A DNA stretch of 64,000 nt from Choanephora cucurbitarum (lineage: Eukaryota > Mucoromycota > Mucoromycetes > Mucorales > Choanephoraceae). A program made the translations under genes and the position numbers. Positions within the stretch are counted from its first letter, which is position 1. Each line of letters opens with the position of its first letter. Where the stretch lies: positions 558,001 to 622,000 of the forward strand of contig JAIWNI010000001.1 in NCBI GenBank assembly GCA_025331435.1. The letters are read 5' to 3'. A model generated the notes under the pieces. That model had not been told where the DNA came from, did no database searches, and saw only the letters and a list, made by a program, of their open reading frames with translations. This document shows positions 35,331 through 47,350 of this stretch, piece by piece.

Positions 35331-36736
35331 TGTGTTCTTGTTCATCTTTTTTTTTTTTACCTTTATCGTGTTTGTAATTTTTCCTTTTTTGTCTTATTAG
35401 TTTCATCTAAGATCAGTCCAATCTGTCTACACTTATTACATGTTGTACGGCTACGTGTAAATCATCCTATTTCTTATGCTTTCCGACTAAGCTAAACTGA
35501 TAGTATGAACCATTATGATAGCTACAAGCAATAGATCTCAACATATAGTTTACTCAAGAGCTCCATCTCATGATAAATCTTAGATCAGGATGCTTTTTCT
35601 TATGAATGAACTCTTGCCGTTCTCATCACAACTGTTCCATCGCAGGTTGGCGTAAATAAAGTAAAAGAATCCATGATTTCACACCACTATCGCTTTATTT
35701 ACAAAGGGCAGCCAATAATCTAATATGAAAAAAAATGATGCGAGTTTTTTCTTTTGAACATCCGCAATATTTCATTAATTCAGGCGCAGCTCACGCCAGA
35801 GAAGTCAATCGAAGGTAACCAAAGTTCTAAAGCCATAAACTATTTCTGGGAACTATTCGTTCACAAAAAAAGAAGTTTACCACCGAATAGTTTGTTTGTT
35901 CCCTTATACACATATATTCCCTATACATAACCCTTTTGGTTACTATTGCATCAATTCATCCGTGCAGATCATTTGATAAGCGTATATTAGCAATAGTAAA
36001 GTTTTCTTAGGATAGCTATTGTAGAATGTATTGCTGATAAAGCAGTTAGCTCAATCTCTCTTTTGACATGTTTATAGTATTATAAATAGAACCTATATAT
36101 TGAGCAAATCGACATGGCAGCATCCTCTCTTTTCAAGACTTTGAAGCAATACGAATAAAGCTGGGTTGGTTTACCGGTACAACATAGTGCAGACAATAGC
36201 TTGCTTATGATGTTCTCCGTGTGCCTACATTTAAGTCAAGAGCGGCAAGTTTCAAGAATAGTAACACCCGCAAGTAAAGTAACCAATGTTGCATCAAGTA
36301 ACACACTTGTTTTTGTTCTGATATTTGTTCATTTCTGCACACCTTGACCTAAAGTTTGGCTTCCAACAACTCTCTTTTCTGTCTCTAGTATGAAGTTTAC
36401 TGGCTGTCATCTAAGCAAGCCTCAATTGATACTTGAAAGTCTCTCTCTAGGATAAAGCATACAGAAGAGGAATGCTATATCAAGCTTAAGGGCTTCAAAT
36501 TCGCCACTATGCTTGATATCTTGATAATCAGTAAAGCATAGAAAACGCTTTTATAAACAACACATAGAAACACCTTCTGTCAATACATATTGACCGGCAA
36601 CAACAGTACAACACAAAGTAAGTACTGATGTAGTATCAAAGAGCAGCTGCTGTTTAAATTCAAAGTCTCTTTCCTTCTTTTTTTATTATTTTCTTTTATT
36701 CTATCTAGTAGTGCCTAGACGCAGAAAGCGAAAGAA
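35331..36736. other. Intergenic upstream of the MPDU1 homologue
   Basis: Apart from the Cys-rich frame near 35420, no coding or repeat signal is seen. A T/C-rich stretch at 36670-36710 precedes the next start codon. Confidence 0.4.
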
Positions 36737-37627
36737 ATGGCCTCAATGATGCTACATCTGGCTGCTCTATTGGCATCCTTCCAAACACTGCTAGCATTAC
36801 CAGTAAACGTATACGAACCTTCTCACAACGATCAGCAAGATGAGTACTGGTGGCCAGCCTTTATCAACGTACCACTTGTCAAGTTACTCGGAGACAGTTG
36901 TTATCAAAGCTTGTTTGAAGAGTTTCATTTCACTGATACCTTTTGCCTAAAGTTAGCTGTATCAAAAGCACTAGGATTGGGTATAGTCGTAGGTGGGGCT
37001 ATTATAAAGATACCACAAATCTTCACTATTGTTCGACACAAATCAGCAAAGGGCCTTTCGCTAGCGTCATTTCTCCTAGAGACGTGTGCTTACATGATTG
37101 TGCTGATGTATAATTTGCGATTACACAACCCATTTAGCACATTTGGAGAAGTTGCTTTCATGACACTGCAAAACATATTCATATCCTATTTGATCGTAAT
37201 TTATGCTACTCAACCTATTGCAGGATTTTCAAAGTCAAGCTTGATGATAGGTTTATCTATTGGATTTGTTGGAGGCTTCATATGCCTCGGAATGATACCA
37301 AGCTGGCTCATGTCATTGCTGTATGCTGCTCAAATTCCTATTGGATTAGCTAGTAAAGTGCCACAGATAAAGTTGAACTATCTCAACAAGTCAACTGGAC
37401 AGCTCTCAGCATTTGCTGTTCTCAACTACTTTATTGGCACAACTGCCCGTGCATTTACTACATGGACAGAACTTGATGATCCCATTATGCTTGGAGGAAA
37501 CATTTTGGCTAGCATCCTAAATGGTGTGCTGGTGGTCCAATTGTTTATCTATCGCAAACAGAAGCTGGCTTCTTACTCATCAGTTCCGGTATTAATGGCC
37601 ACAGCAACTGCAGAAAAAGCAGATTAA
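36737..37627 (+). CDS. MPDU1: Mannose-P-dolichol utilisation defect 1 (MPDU1) homologue
   Basis: A PQ-loop family membrane protein needed in the ER for use of dolichol-phosphate mannose and glucose in N-glycan and GPI synthesis. One exon, 296 aa. A signal-like N-terminus (residues 1-20) comes first. The first PQ loop lies at about residues 84-115 (SKALGLGIVVGGAIIKIPQI, then HKSAKGLSLASFLLE) and the second at about 200-235 (AQIPIGLASKVPQIKLNY, then STGQLSAFAVLNYFIG). About seven helices in all. The match to human MPDU1 ([29 protein letters not shown]) is strong. It lacks introns, unlike almost every neighbour. Confidence 0.93.
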   Translation: MASMMLHLAALLASFQTLLALPVNVYEPSHNDQQDEYWWPAFINVPLVKLLGDSCYQSLFEEFHFTDTFCLKLAVSKALGLGIVVGGAIIKIPQIFTIVRHKSAKGLSLASFLLETCAYMIVLMYNLRLHNPFSTFGEVAFMTLQNIFISYLIVIYATQPIAGFSKSSLMIGLSIGFVGGFICLGMIPSWLMSLLYAAQIPIGLASKVPQIKLNYLNKSTGQLSAFAVLNYFIGTTARAFTTWTELDDPIMLGGNILASILNGVLVVQLFIYRKQKLASYSSVPVLMATATAEKAD

Positions 37628-39073
37628 TATTTCTACTCTATAGATAGCTGTTGAAGAGTATCCATCTGCACAGGGATTATCTCAAAACATTATGTAAATA
37701 TAAAAAAAAACGTAGATTTAATGTTACTAGCCATTCAACACATGTAGCTTACAACCTTAGCTAATTTTTCAAATAATCTTAATACCATTCGCAATTAAAA
37801 CAATTGAGAGCCATCTATTGATACAATCGAAATTAGTATCGGTTGTTAATCAGAAGGCTCTGGTTAAATACCTTGTGATACTGTTGACTTCCTTAGAAAA
37901 TTGAAAAAATAAGTATTACTTTAAACGCTTTAAACAATGAAACAAAGCTCTGTATAATCAACTTGGAATACTTTTAAGAAAATTGTCCGCGTAACATTCC
38001 AACCATTAGTTGAGAGGTTTGCATTGATGGTTAAGATTTACGTCGTAAGGTCGAGATTGAATATACTGTATCTTCCGACTTTGCTTTTACCTATCTTTTA
38101 AATGAACTCTATTCCATATCGAAAATGTATGCTTCTCATACATTTTTCAGTAGAAGCATGTGATAGAAAATGTTAACAGAGTCTTGAGACTCATATGCGC
38201 TTAGTTTCAAATAGTCAGCTACAGTACAATCCTAGTCTTCAACTGAAAGCACTAGATGAACTGTGCGAGTTTTTTTTTTAGAAACAAGAGTTAAAGGCTT
38301 TCTTTGTATCATACGGATGTGAAGCCTTTTGATAACTGTTGAACATCATTGCAATCAACTTGTATAACACCATCCGCCTATGGCCCTTTGGGCTGTATCC
38401 TTCAAAAAATGTGCTGCTTCAAGAAGATACTTAAGAGACCTAGTAGAATGTCATGACATGCTAGTTTTGGATTGACTGTGTAGTTGTTTGCAATCATTTA
38501 GTGCATTTAGTAGACCAAAAGCAGAAACAATCAGATAATAGTTTTTGATTCTATTTTGTAGTAATAGAACACCTTTCAAAAACTGCTACAAAGTAAAGAC
38601 AACTAAACAGTGACATGTCTTTTCAGCAGAAATTTGGAGCAGATCCAATGTTCGATACAAGAATATAAACTTGGTGCCATAATGTTTCTTTATCATTTAC
38701 ATAAATATCAAAATGTGTTTAATGTTATCAGCTGTTTATTATCTAAATGTATTGATAGGAGCTACTACAGCTTCAGAAGTCTCTATTAGCCAACTCTTCT
38801 TATAGCTTAGCATTAGGCAAGTAGGCCAAGACCATCTTGTCGTTCTTTTGCTGATCCCATCCTCATTTCAAAGAAATGCTTACATGTTGTGCTACTTAAA
38901 GGCAAGCATATGCTCTGAATCCGATTCAAGGACCGACCTCGATGTCATCAATCCTCTATGACGTTTTTTTTTATAGCTTCTAGTGGGGCTATTTGGTGTG
39001 CCCAAACGGGGTGTGAAAACTAACTATTGCTGGTTCAAACTTTTTTTGTGTGTGTCTGTGTTCTTTACTTACA
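37628..39073. other. Intergenic gap
   Basis: 1.4 kb without a recognisable gene. Short broken frames only; the last 120 bases form the 5' region of the NDUFS4 gene. Confidence 0.4.
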
Positions 39074-39744
39074 ATGTCCTCCCCACTCATCAACAGAACA
39101 GCATTGCTCTGCCGTTCTACATTGAACAAGCCTGCTACATTAAGCGCTCTTCGTTTCTCTTCCACTCAAACCAAAGATGTTCAACATTTAGAGAACCAAC
39201 CTGTCCTTAGTGTTGACAACCTCTCAGGTGCTCCAGGTATGTGTATAGAGAAAAAATTAAGTAACGACTTAAAGCTAATCGATCGCCTTTTAGAGGATTT
39301 GTTGGAACGTACTGTTCGTATCTTTAAGCCTTCTCGTTCAGCTTCTCAACAAGGCAAGAACGGTACTAGACTCTGGCGTATTGACTTTGACATCTTGGAA
39401 GATGGTAACCGTTGGGAAAACCCTCTTATGGGTTGGGCTTCCAGGTAATTCAAATATACTTGCAGTTTGTTGTATTATCTGACCTTTCGTTCTTTGATTA
39501 GTTCCGACTATCAACAAGCTTTGACTATGAAGTTCATCTCTAAAGAAGACGCTATTCGATTTGCTGAAAAGCAAGGTAACAGAACAGAATAAGACAACTG
39601 CGAATAGATTGATTGACTATTACTTTTTCATTAGGCTGGCACTATTATGTTCAAGAGCCCAAGACTACCAAGTTTGTTAAGAAGGCTTATGCTGATAACT
39701 ACTTGTATTCACCTAACAAGTTAAGAATGTTCAAGACCAAATAA
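39074..39744 (+). CDS. NDUFS4: NADH:ubiquinone oxidoreductase subunit NDUFS4 (complex I 18-21 kDa)
   Basis: An accessory subunit of mitochondrial complex I that stabilises the NADH module. Four exons: 39074-39236, 39294-39444, 39502-39575 and 39635-39744, giving 165 aa. The N-terminal 30 residues are rich in Arg, Ser and Leu without acids, a typical mitochondrial presequence. The core motifs are RTVRIFKPSRSASQQGK, WRIDFDILEDGNRWENPLMGWASS, DAIRFAEKQGW and VQEPK near the end, matching the family throughout. The Lon gene ends 66 bases away on the other strand. Confidence 0.96.
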
Positions 39745-39810
39745 ATGTGTTTGTATGTGTGTGTGTGTGTATGTGTGTATTTATATGTCATTGAATTGAA
39801 TAAACTGTGG

Positions 39811-42700
39811 TTACAAATGGCTTTCCAACAAACGATGACTTGCAATGGAATATTCAAAAGCAGAAGCCAGCACTTCCCAGATTGTATTGGCATAGCAGAT
39901 TTCAATTTCCTGACAGACAACCTGGGGCAGATCATTTTCAACATCCCTCTTGTTCTTGATAGGCAGAATGACTTTACGAATACCAGCTCGATGGGCTGAA
40001 ATGATTTTTTCTTTAATGCCACCTACAGGTAACAATTGACCTCTCAGAGAGATTTCACCTGTCATGGCAGTGGTTGTTGGAATACATCGATTTGAATACA
40101 ATGAGACTATTGCACAGACCAAAGTGATACCTTTTTTTTTGTGTATAAAGAAGAAAAAAGGTCTTAGATCAAGCAATTTTTATGCCTATTTTCTATTTTC
40201 TACCTGCACTTGGTCCATCTTTAGGTATAGAACCAGAAGGAAAATGGATGTGAATATCATCTTGTTCAACCAATCTTTCTTTTGGATTTGTGGTCAATTG
40301 AAGCACATATGCATTGGATTTAACCCAAGAAAGAGCCAATTTAGCTGATTCCTGAATCACATGACCCAAAGAACCTGTCAGCTCAAGGCGACCTTCGCCT
40401 GGCATTCTTGATGCTTCAACAAACAGAATACCGCCTTGACCACTTCCTGAATAAGCTAAACCTGTAACAACGCCTGGCTGTGATTGGCGTTCAGTTACTT
40501 CTTTTTCAAATCGAACAGGCTATATGAGTCAATGAGTCCTGGCTTCTCTCTCTCTCTATATACATATGTACTAACACCTAAAATAGCCTCAATATGATGT
40601 GGTTGAATGACAGCATCATACTCTGCTTCACGATCATGTTCCTTGAGTTCTGTTAATTCAACACATTTGTATCGAATGACAGAAGCAATTGTACGCTCCA
40701 ACTGTCTCACACCTGCTTCGCGCGTGTATTGTTCAATCAGACGTACAATAGCTTCTGTTTCTGTCCATTGGATCTGGTCCAGACCAAGTCCGTGAGCAGC
40801 AACTTGCTTAGGTATCAAATGGGTTTTGGCAATATGAAGCTTTTCTTGAATAGTATATCCTTGAAGCTCAATGACTTCCATACGATCCAAAAGAGGCTCA
40901 GGTATCGTGTCAAGCGAATTGGCTGTAGCCAAAAAGAGAACCTGAGACAAATCAAATCCAACATTGAGATAGTGATCTGCAAAGCTACTGTTTTGTTCGG
41001 GATCCAGAACTTCTAGTAAGGCAGCAGCAGGATCACCATGATGTGTGCCATGAGCAAGTTTATCAATCTCATCCAACAAAAACAAAGGATTATTGACTTT
41101 GCATTTGCGAAGCCCTTGAATAATCAAGCCAGGCATGGCTCCAACATAGGTACGACGATGACCTCTACATACAGAGAGAATATACCCAAATGAATTTAAG
41201 CTCATATGTATAGCGTATATATTTACCTAATATCCGCTTCATCTCTTACACCACCTAAAGAGACTCGATGGAATTGACGAGACATGCATTGAGCAATTGA
41301 TCTTCCTAAAGATGTTTTACCCACACCAGGCTAAAAAAGAACGTTTTTAGTGTGATCAATAAAAGAAGAAAAGCATGAAAATGCACTTACAGGTCCAACA
41401 AGACAAACAATGGGTGCCTTCAGATCATCTTTGATCTTAATGACAGACAAATATTCCATGATGCGTTTCTTGACATGAACTAAGCCAAAATGATCTTCAT
41501 CCAACTGTTTTTTGGCTCTTTGAAGATGAATGGTAGAAGTAGGTGTACTGATATTCCAAGGTAACTCAGATAGCCATTCAAGGTAATTTCGAGAAACAGC
41601 CCATTCTGAAGAAGCAGGTTGTAACTTCTTGATGCGTTGAAATTCACGTTGTGCTACTGTAACTACATCCTTAGGCAATTGAGCCTGAGCAAGTCGTCGA
41701 TGCAGCTCACTCAATTCATCTTCTTCACTAACTTGAACCGGCTTGATACTATTCAAGACATCTTTAGGCTCACTTTGAATGGACTCCAGCTAATACATGG
41801 ATTAGGACTGATCCTGTTTACTTCATTTTCATGTGTATGTCTATCTTGTTCTTTTACCTGCTGCCTTAAATAAAACTCGCGTTGATGCCGACTCAATCGA
41901 CCGTCAATACCTAAACCTAAATTATCTGAGATTTGCAAAACATGAAGCTGACGAGTAAGATAGAGACAGGCCTTTTCAAGTCGTTGATTTAAGTCAAAGT
42001 TCGAAAGCATATCCCATCGTTCTTCAAACGTGGTCTCGATTAAGCTGACAAGAAGATCTGCCAAAAGAGATACTTGCATGGTTTGAATGGCCTTATGCAA
42101 CGGATTCAGCAAACTCTCTGGCAGTTGAAGTCCCTTCATCTTGGCAATAAAGGCTTGACTCAATTCTTTCAATTGAATCTCTGTTGTTGCACGAGTCTCT
42201 TGTGCCATAGGATAAATAGTATGAACCGTCCAATAGCCTGGGAATGGCATGGTAGATGTGTTTTGAATCAGATCATCCACCTTAAACCGTTCTATGCCTT
42301 CTACATAAACGCCAAATAGATCTGTACCTGATCTCTGAACACGTACAATACGCGCTAGACAGCCATAGGGCAACAGGCGGTGTTTATCCTCTAGGGACAC
42401 CAAGACACCATTGGACGTTGGTTTGGATACGACTATGGTCTGTGGTGTCATAGGTACCTGTGGTGCTTGTGTACTGGGCGCTTCATCCTTGGACTCACTA
42501 GGTTGTGCTGTAAGGTGCTTTGGTCTCAATGGAATACAGGCAACATAGATATCTTGGCGAATGGACTTGTTTTGCTGACGAAAATATAGTTTGGCTAGCT
42601 CGCTTGCTTGTTTGCCGTGGATAAGAAGACGCAAAACAACAGAAGGTAACAAGACTTTATTATCCAAAGGCACAATAACTAGTTTATCTGGATAATTCAT
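39811..42700 (-). CDS. Lon protease, peroxisomal type (LONP2-like)
   Basis: An ATP-dependent protease for quality control in the peroxisome matrix. Six exons: 42700-41858, 41789-41391, 41330-41227, 41164-40576, 40519-40204 and 40130-39811, giving 856 aa. Domains in order: N-terminal LAN substrate domain without a mitochondrial presequence; AAA+ module with Walker [12 protein letters not shown] (split by an intron) and Walker [11 protein letters not shown]; and the protease domain with the catalytic dyad Ser749 in PKDGPSAG and Lys792 in GGIKEK. The C-terminus is SHL, a type 1 peroxisomal targeting signal, which with the missing presequence separates it from mitochondrial Pim1. It is complete, without signs of damage. 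Confidence 0.95.
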
Positions 42701-43175
42701 GTTTCAATGTAAGTTAAGTTGAAGAGGAAAAGAGAAGTAGAAGAAAGTGAGAAATACCGTATGATTTCTTATAGCTTATTTTTTTTTCACTTACTCCATG
42801 TGAAATAACCACACTTGAAGTCAAATTTTAAAGTTTTCTCATTTTATTTATGCAAAATACACACACATTCATTTACAAATAAAGTCAGCCAATTGAAATT
42901 TCTTTTAATTGGCCTGTGCAGTCATTGTGAATTCTTTAATGCACATAGTATCTTTCTGTAGGGCTTGATAAAAAAAAAAACTATGACAAAAGTATCTCAA
43001 GTACTACAAACAAACACATGACTTTGCCAATTGTAACTCAAAGACATAATTCATGAAGAATGCTCAACTCAAAAAAACAGTTTAATTGCAAAGTTCTCTT
43101 TTCTATAAACGATTGGCTTACCCATCTTTTCTCTTTCTTTCTTTTTTCTTCTCTCTCTCTCTCTCTCTCTTTTCA
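42701..43175. promoter_or_regulatory. Divergent promoter of the Lon and SSI-like genes
   Basis: A 475-base A/T-rich intergenic region between two divergent starts, with a long CT tract at 43127-43172 next to the SSI-like start codon. No specific factor site is assigned. Confidence 0.45.
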
Positions 43176-43550
43176 ATGATGTTGTATACCCTTATTATAG
43201 GATGGCTATCAGCCGCCATGGTGACTGCATTCAAGCATTCTTCTTCTTCTCCAAGAGTGTCACTCAAAATCAGTCTTTCTGGCCATCAATTTGCGCCTGA
43301 ATCCTACACATTGACTTGCGAACCTCTAGGCGGAGATCATCCAGAACCAAGAAAAGCATGCGATACACTCAACATAATTGGTGGTGATCTTGATTCATAT
43401 CACAAAATACCCTTTCCTTGTCGTGATACAACATTACCTGCTGTCCAAGTGGATGTTATGGGCACTTACTATGATCGACCAATTCAGTTTAGCAAGAAGC
43501 ATGCCAACTACAAATGCTCCCGCGCAGTCATGGATGGCTTCTATCCATAA
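43176..43550 (+). CDS. Small secreted SSI-like (subtilisin inhibitor-like) protein
   Basis: A single exon of 124 aa. The N-terminus is a signal peptide (MLYTLIIGWLSAAMVTA). The mature part follows the Streptomyces subtilisin inhibitor pattern: SYTLTCEPLGGDHPEPRKAC, then a Gly-Gly-Asp-Leu turn, FPCRD, a VQVDVMG strand and KKHANYKC near the end. Exactly four cysteines sit where the two SSI disulfides would form. In the bacterial inhibitors the reactive site follows the third Cys; here that loop reads CRDTTLP, so the P1 position would be Asp or nearby, unlike typical members. It probably blocks a secreted serine protease or is a derived secreted protein. SSI-like domains are mainly known from actinobacteria. 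It ends 15 bases from the convergent dolichol kinase. Confidence 0.8.
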   Translation: MMLYTLIIGWLSAAMVTAFKHSSSSPRVSLKISLSGHQFAPESYTLTCEPLGGDHPEPRKACDTLNIIGGDLDSYHKIPFPCRDTTLPAVQVDVMGTYYDRPIQFSKKHANYKCSRAVMDGFYP

Positions 43551-43565
43551 TATTAATCGATTTTA

Positions 43566-46055
43566 TTATACTGAGTTCTGAAGAACAATAAGGGCATACA
43601 TATAAAGTGGTATCACAATGTTATCATTTTGAGTTGAAAATGCTTCTAATAAACCTATATACATATATATCTTAATCAAACATTGCTATGTACTGATTTC
43701 TTTGGTGTTGTCTTACCTGTCAATCCAACAATTAAAGAATAACCAAACCATTCGCTTCGGCCAGCCGAAGCCACAAAACGAGTAGCCTCATCAATTCCCA
43801 ATAAAGCAGCACTATATACAATTACCCAAGAACTAGACAAGACAGCCACAATAAAGGCCAAAGTACCTTCTACTGTCTTTTTTGTGCCTGGCCAGCAATA
43901 TTGACCATATCGCTTACCTATAATGGAAGCAGCAGCATCACCAAATCCAAGTGATAAAATACCTGATAGACTAGCCAGGACGTTGGTACTAATAATATTC
44001 ATTATGATCAGATACCCATCTTTGTATATGTCCTTTCTTTTTTTTTTACCTTCCAAGCCAAACAGGACTAGCACAGCCAAGCAAGAGATAAATATGACTT
44101 AGAATGACAGGTCCCAAATCACGATTGTCTATGAATTCAGTTAAAAAGACATGAAGGCTTTTACCCCAAGGCCAGACAGCGAAATATCTCAAGTACTCAA
44201 GATAGATGAAGCCAGAAAGAGCAACACCAAAGGCTAATTGAAGAAAAGATAACTGACAAAAGAAAAAAAAATTCAATGCGATGCTTCTTCTTCTAGATTA
44301 CAAGACTACTTACTTCAAACAAAACACCAGGAACAAACATGATGACAGCTAAAGCGTGGAATAGCTTCCGTTTCTTATTCAGAGCAGCAGTCAATCCTTT
44401 ACCTTCTTTTGCTGTGTAAAAAGGTGGATCTTGTTGGCTGGATTGAGGTACAAAATCCAATACAAGCACCCATACAACAATGGTTGTCACTACAGTTAAG
44501 GACCAATAGAGACATAGAAACATACGCGAAGGTGACATGTAAAGGAAATCTAGAGTCCTACATATAATCTAAGTCACAAGTAGATACCTACTAGACCTTC
44601 CACTTACCACATGAATGGATTCTCGCCTGTGACAGTTTGACAAATGGGTGCAATCATGAAAAACACAAGGATGGCTGTCAGACCATAAAAGGAAATAGCT
44701 ACCCATGCCTTTTTATTCTGAAGAAATTGATTGGATGATCGCCAGTAAGGTCTCTGTGCTAATCGTCTGGATTGACGCAGCAAAGGATAAGTCAAGACAC
44801 CAATCAATACCATACCAACCACTAAGGCATGAATCAGCACAGTACTACAGGCAACTTCAATATATTGCATATAGAATGCCATATGGTCCGGGTAATACTA
44901 ATAGTTCATTGTATCAGCCTTCTTCTCTCTCTCTCTCTCTTTCTCTATCCACCTTGCTGTACTTACACTAGCACAAATGTATTCAGCTGTTCCATGTACT
45001 ACAATAGCACCAGCCTGTGAAATGATACACATCTCTCCCAACGTAAAACATTTCTTCAAGGTGACTACACAGATATAGAGAAACCATTGAAACATTGTCA
45101 TGGAGATCACTGTCACTAGAGTGGATGTCTGTGATAGAGTGGGTACCAATGGCGAATAACTTAAGAGAGTGGTCAACACAGCAGCCACACATATACTAGA
45201 CACAAACAATCCACGTTTACGAATCACACGCTTAAGAGGATGAAGGTACTCATTCACAAATACCAAAATCAACATAACCATACTCATAAACAATACCAAT
45301 TCGAGCCGAGCACTTAAATAAGCTATGTAAGGGGGGTAAATATTTAAATGTGTGCCTATGTGTGTGTGTGTTTGTTTTTACCTAATTGAGATATATCCAC
45401 TGACTTTCTTGATGCATCAATCAATTTAGCAGCAGCCACCATAGGCAGCAATAGAACACCGCATAACAAACCATCATCAGCATTGGCTCTATAGCGTATC
45501 CATGAATAAGTAGTACTTTAGTTACTCACGTAGATACTATTACCTAAATGAGGTTTTGTTTGCACCAAAGATACGATTGACAGACTGGAGATGAGCATTA
45601 GAGGATACCTTGGACTGTTTGTCGCCATCATACGCTTTAAGCTGATCTGCTGCCTCATCTGATGAAGTAGTCAACTGTTCTTCGTGTTGTCTTTCTTTCC
45701 TTTTTGATGAATAACGTACTGATCCTATACCCAACCATATTGTCAACAACCAACCTAACCTAAACAAGTTAATGCTCTGCTCTCTGTCTTTGTTTGAAAT
45801 GTCATTACCTGCAATTACCTGATAATCAAATGTATATAGCAGTTGATAGAATATCCAGAGGAATGAGACAATCCACAAGATAGATTCTACAGGTGCCATC
45901 TTGATTTTGTCTTCCAAAAGAATTTTCTGTGTGTCTACTTCTGGTTGAGGAACAAGTTGACTTGTTCTTTTTCGTCGAATCACTTCATAGATTTGATCCT
46001 GTTCAACAGAAGATGAAGAAGCAAACCCTTCATCAGCATCATGAGCCTTGTCCAT
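43566..46055 (-). CDS. SEC59: Dolichol kinase
   Basis: Makes dolichyl phosphate in the ER membrane for N-glycosylation, O-mannosylation and GPI anchors. Eight exons: 46055-45544, 45488-45382, 45322-44967, 44897-44608, 44557-44314, 44252-44050, 43988-43717 and 43654-43566, giving 690 aa. An acidic, Ser-rich cytosolic N-terminus precedes about 15 membrane segments. The catalytic C-terminal third has KKRKLFHALAVIMFVPGV, a DNRDLGPVILSHIYLLLGC region, LGFGDAAASIIGKRYG (CTP-binding) and PGTKKTVEGTLAF, as in Sec59 and human DOLK. The last exon (QNDNIVIPLYMYALI) lies beyond the first in-frame stop and restores the typical family end. Confidence 0.93.
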
Positions 46056-46095
46056 GTTTTAAGAGAAAAAAAGAAAAGAAAAAAAGATGGCTAAT

Positions 46096-47350
46096 TTATT
46101 CTTCTAATAAAGATTCAGCTAAATAATGTTCTTGTAATGGCTCAATCACATGCAAAAGACCTTCTCCCGCCATTACAGGCTCTAATTCATACAGCGTCAA
46201 ATTGATACGATGATCAGTCACTCTGTTCTGGGGATAATTGTAGGTTCTGATCTTCTCAGAACGATTGCCAGACCCAATTTGAGCGTTGCGAGAATCTCTA
46301 CGTTCTGTCTGTTTCTTGAGACGCTCTTGCTCGTAAATTTTGGCTCGCAAGACCTTCATGGCCTTTAATTTGTTTTTGTGCTGAGAACGCTCATCTTGCA
46401 TGGCAACCACTAGACCAGTAGGCAAATGTGTCACACGTACAGCACTATCGGTTGTGTTGACATGTTGACCACCTGCACCTGAAGCACGATAGACATCAAT
46501 CTTGAGATCGCTGTCTTTGATTTGAACATCGACTTCTGTAGGTTGTGGCAAAATGGCTACTGTCACTGTGGATGTATGGATTCTACCTTGTGCTTCTGTA
46601 GCGGGTACACGTTGAACTCTAGAGTAACATCAGTCTCATGTCTCCATACATCCATACATTTGTCTCACCTATGCACACCAGATTCATATTTCAATAAACC
46701 AAATACATTGCGACCTCCAATATTGACAGTGATATCCTTAAATCCCTTTCCGCCTGTTTCGTCCGATTGAGCCAATACTTCCCACTTCCAACGTTGTAAC
46801 TGAGCAAATCGTTCATACATGCGAGCCATATCAGCAGAAAAGAGAGAGGCTTCATCCCCACCAGCACCTGCTCTAATTTCTAAAATGGCACTGGCATCAT
46901 CTGCTTCATCCTTAGGAGCTAGTTCAGTAACCAACTCCTTTTCTAATTGAGAGATGCGATCCATTAGATCTGTAAATTCCTCTTTGGCCATCTCTACCAT
47001 GTCATCTTCGACTTGACTGGACAACAGATCGTGAAGTTCAGTGAGATCGCAACGATGCTTCATCCAATCTTCAAATAAGGTCTTGGGCTGTGTTAACTGA
47101 GCAAGTTCTTTTGATGCCTGTGTCAGTTCTGTTGGGTTCAGACTGTTGCTATTCAGTTGTGAGAGTAGAGTGTCATGACGATCAGATAGGAGTTTTAGTT
47201 TGTTCTCTAATGGTGGTGTGATTCGACTGGACTGTAGGGGGAAAGGTGTAGCTAGTACAGAAATCGATGAGTTGGATTAGTTGAGAAGGTCAAATGGTCA
47301 TTACCTCTGGTTGAATACCGAGAGATCTGATTAAATACTCGCTTGAACAT
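46096..47350 (-). CDS. MRF1: Mitochondrial class I peptide chain release factor
   Basis: Ends translation at mitochondrial UAA/UAG codons by hydrolysing peptidyl-tRNA. Three exons: 47350-47305, 47251-46669 and 46618-46096, giving 383 aa. The first 30 residues are basic and hydroxylated ([15 protein letters not shown]), a mitochondrial presequence. The core shows [55 protein letters not shown] (the anticodon-like region), and the catalytic GGQ loop in [34 protein letters not shown] follows as in bacterial RF1. Its stop codon is 40 bases upstream of the dolichol kinase start. Confidence 0.95.

Noticed and set aside
38960..39045. tRNA-like sequence with a GGTTCAAAC box before NDUFS4
   Set aside because: No cloverleaf could be folded and no matching A box is present; it is 5' untranslated DNA.
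45775..45835. An intron inside exon 1 of the dolichol kinase gene (GTAATT ... TTTAG)
   Set aside because: The ends look like splice sites, but removal would break the frame with every donor tried, while the unspliced sequence is fully open.
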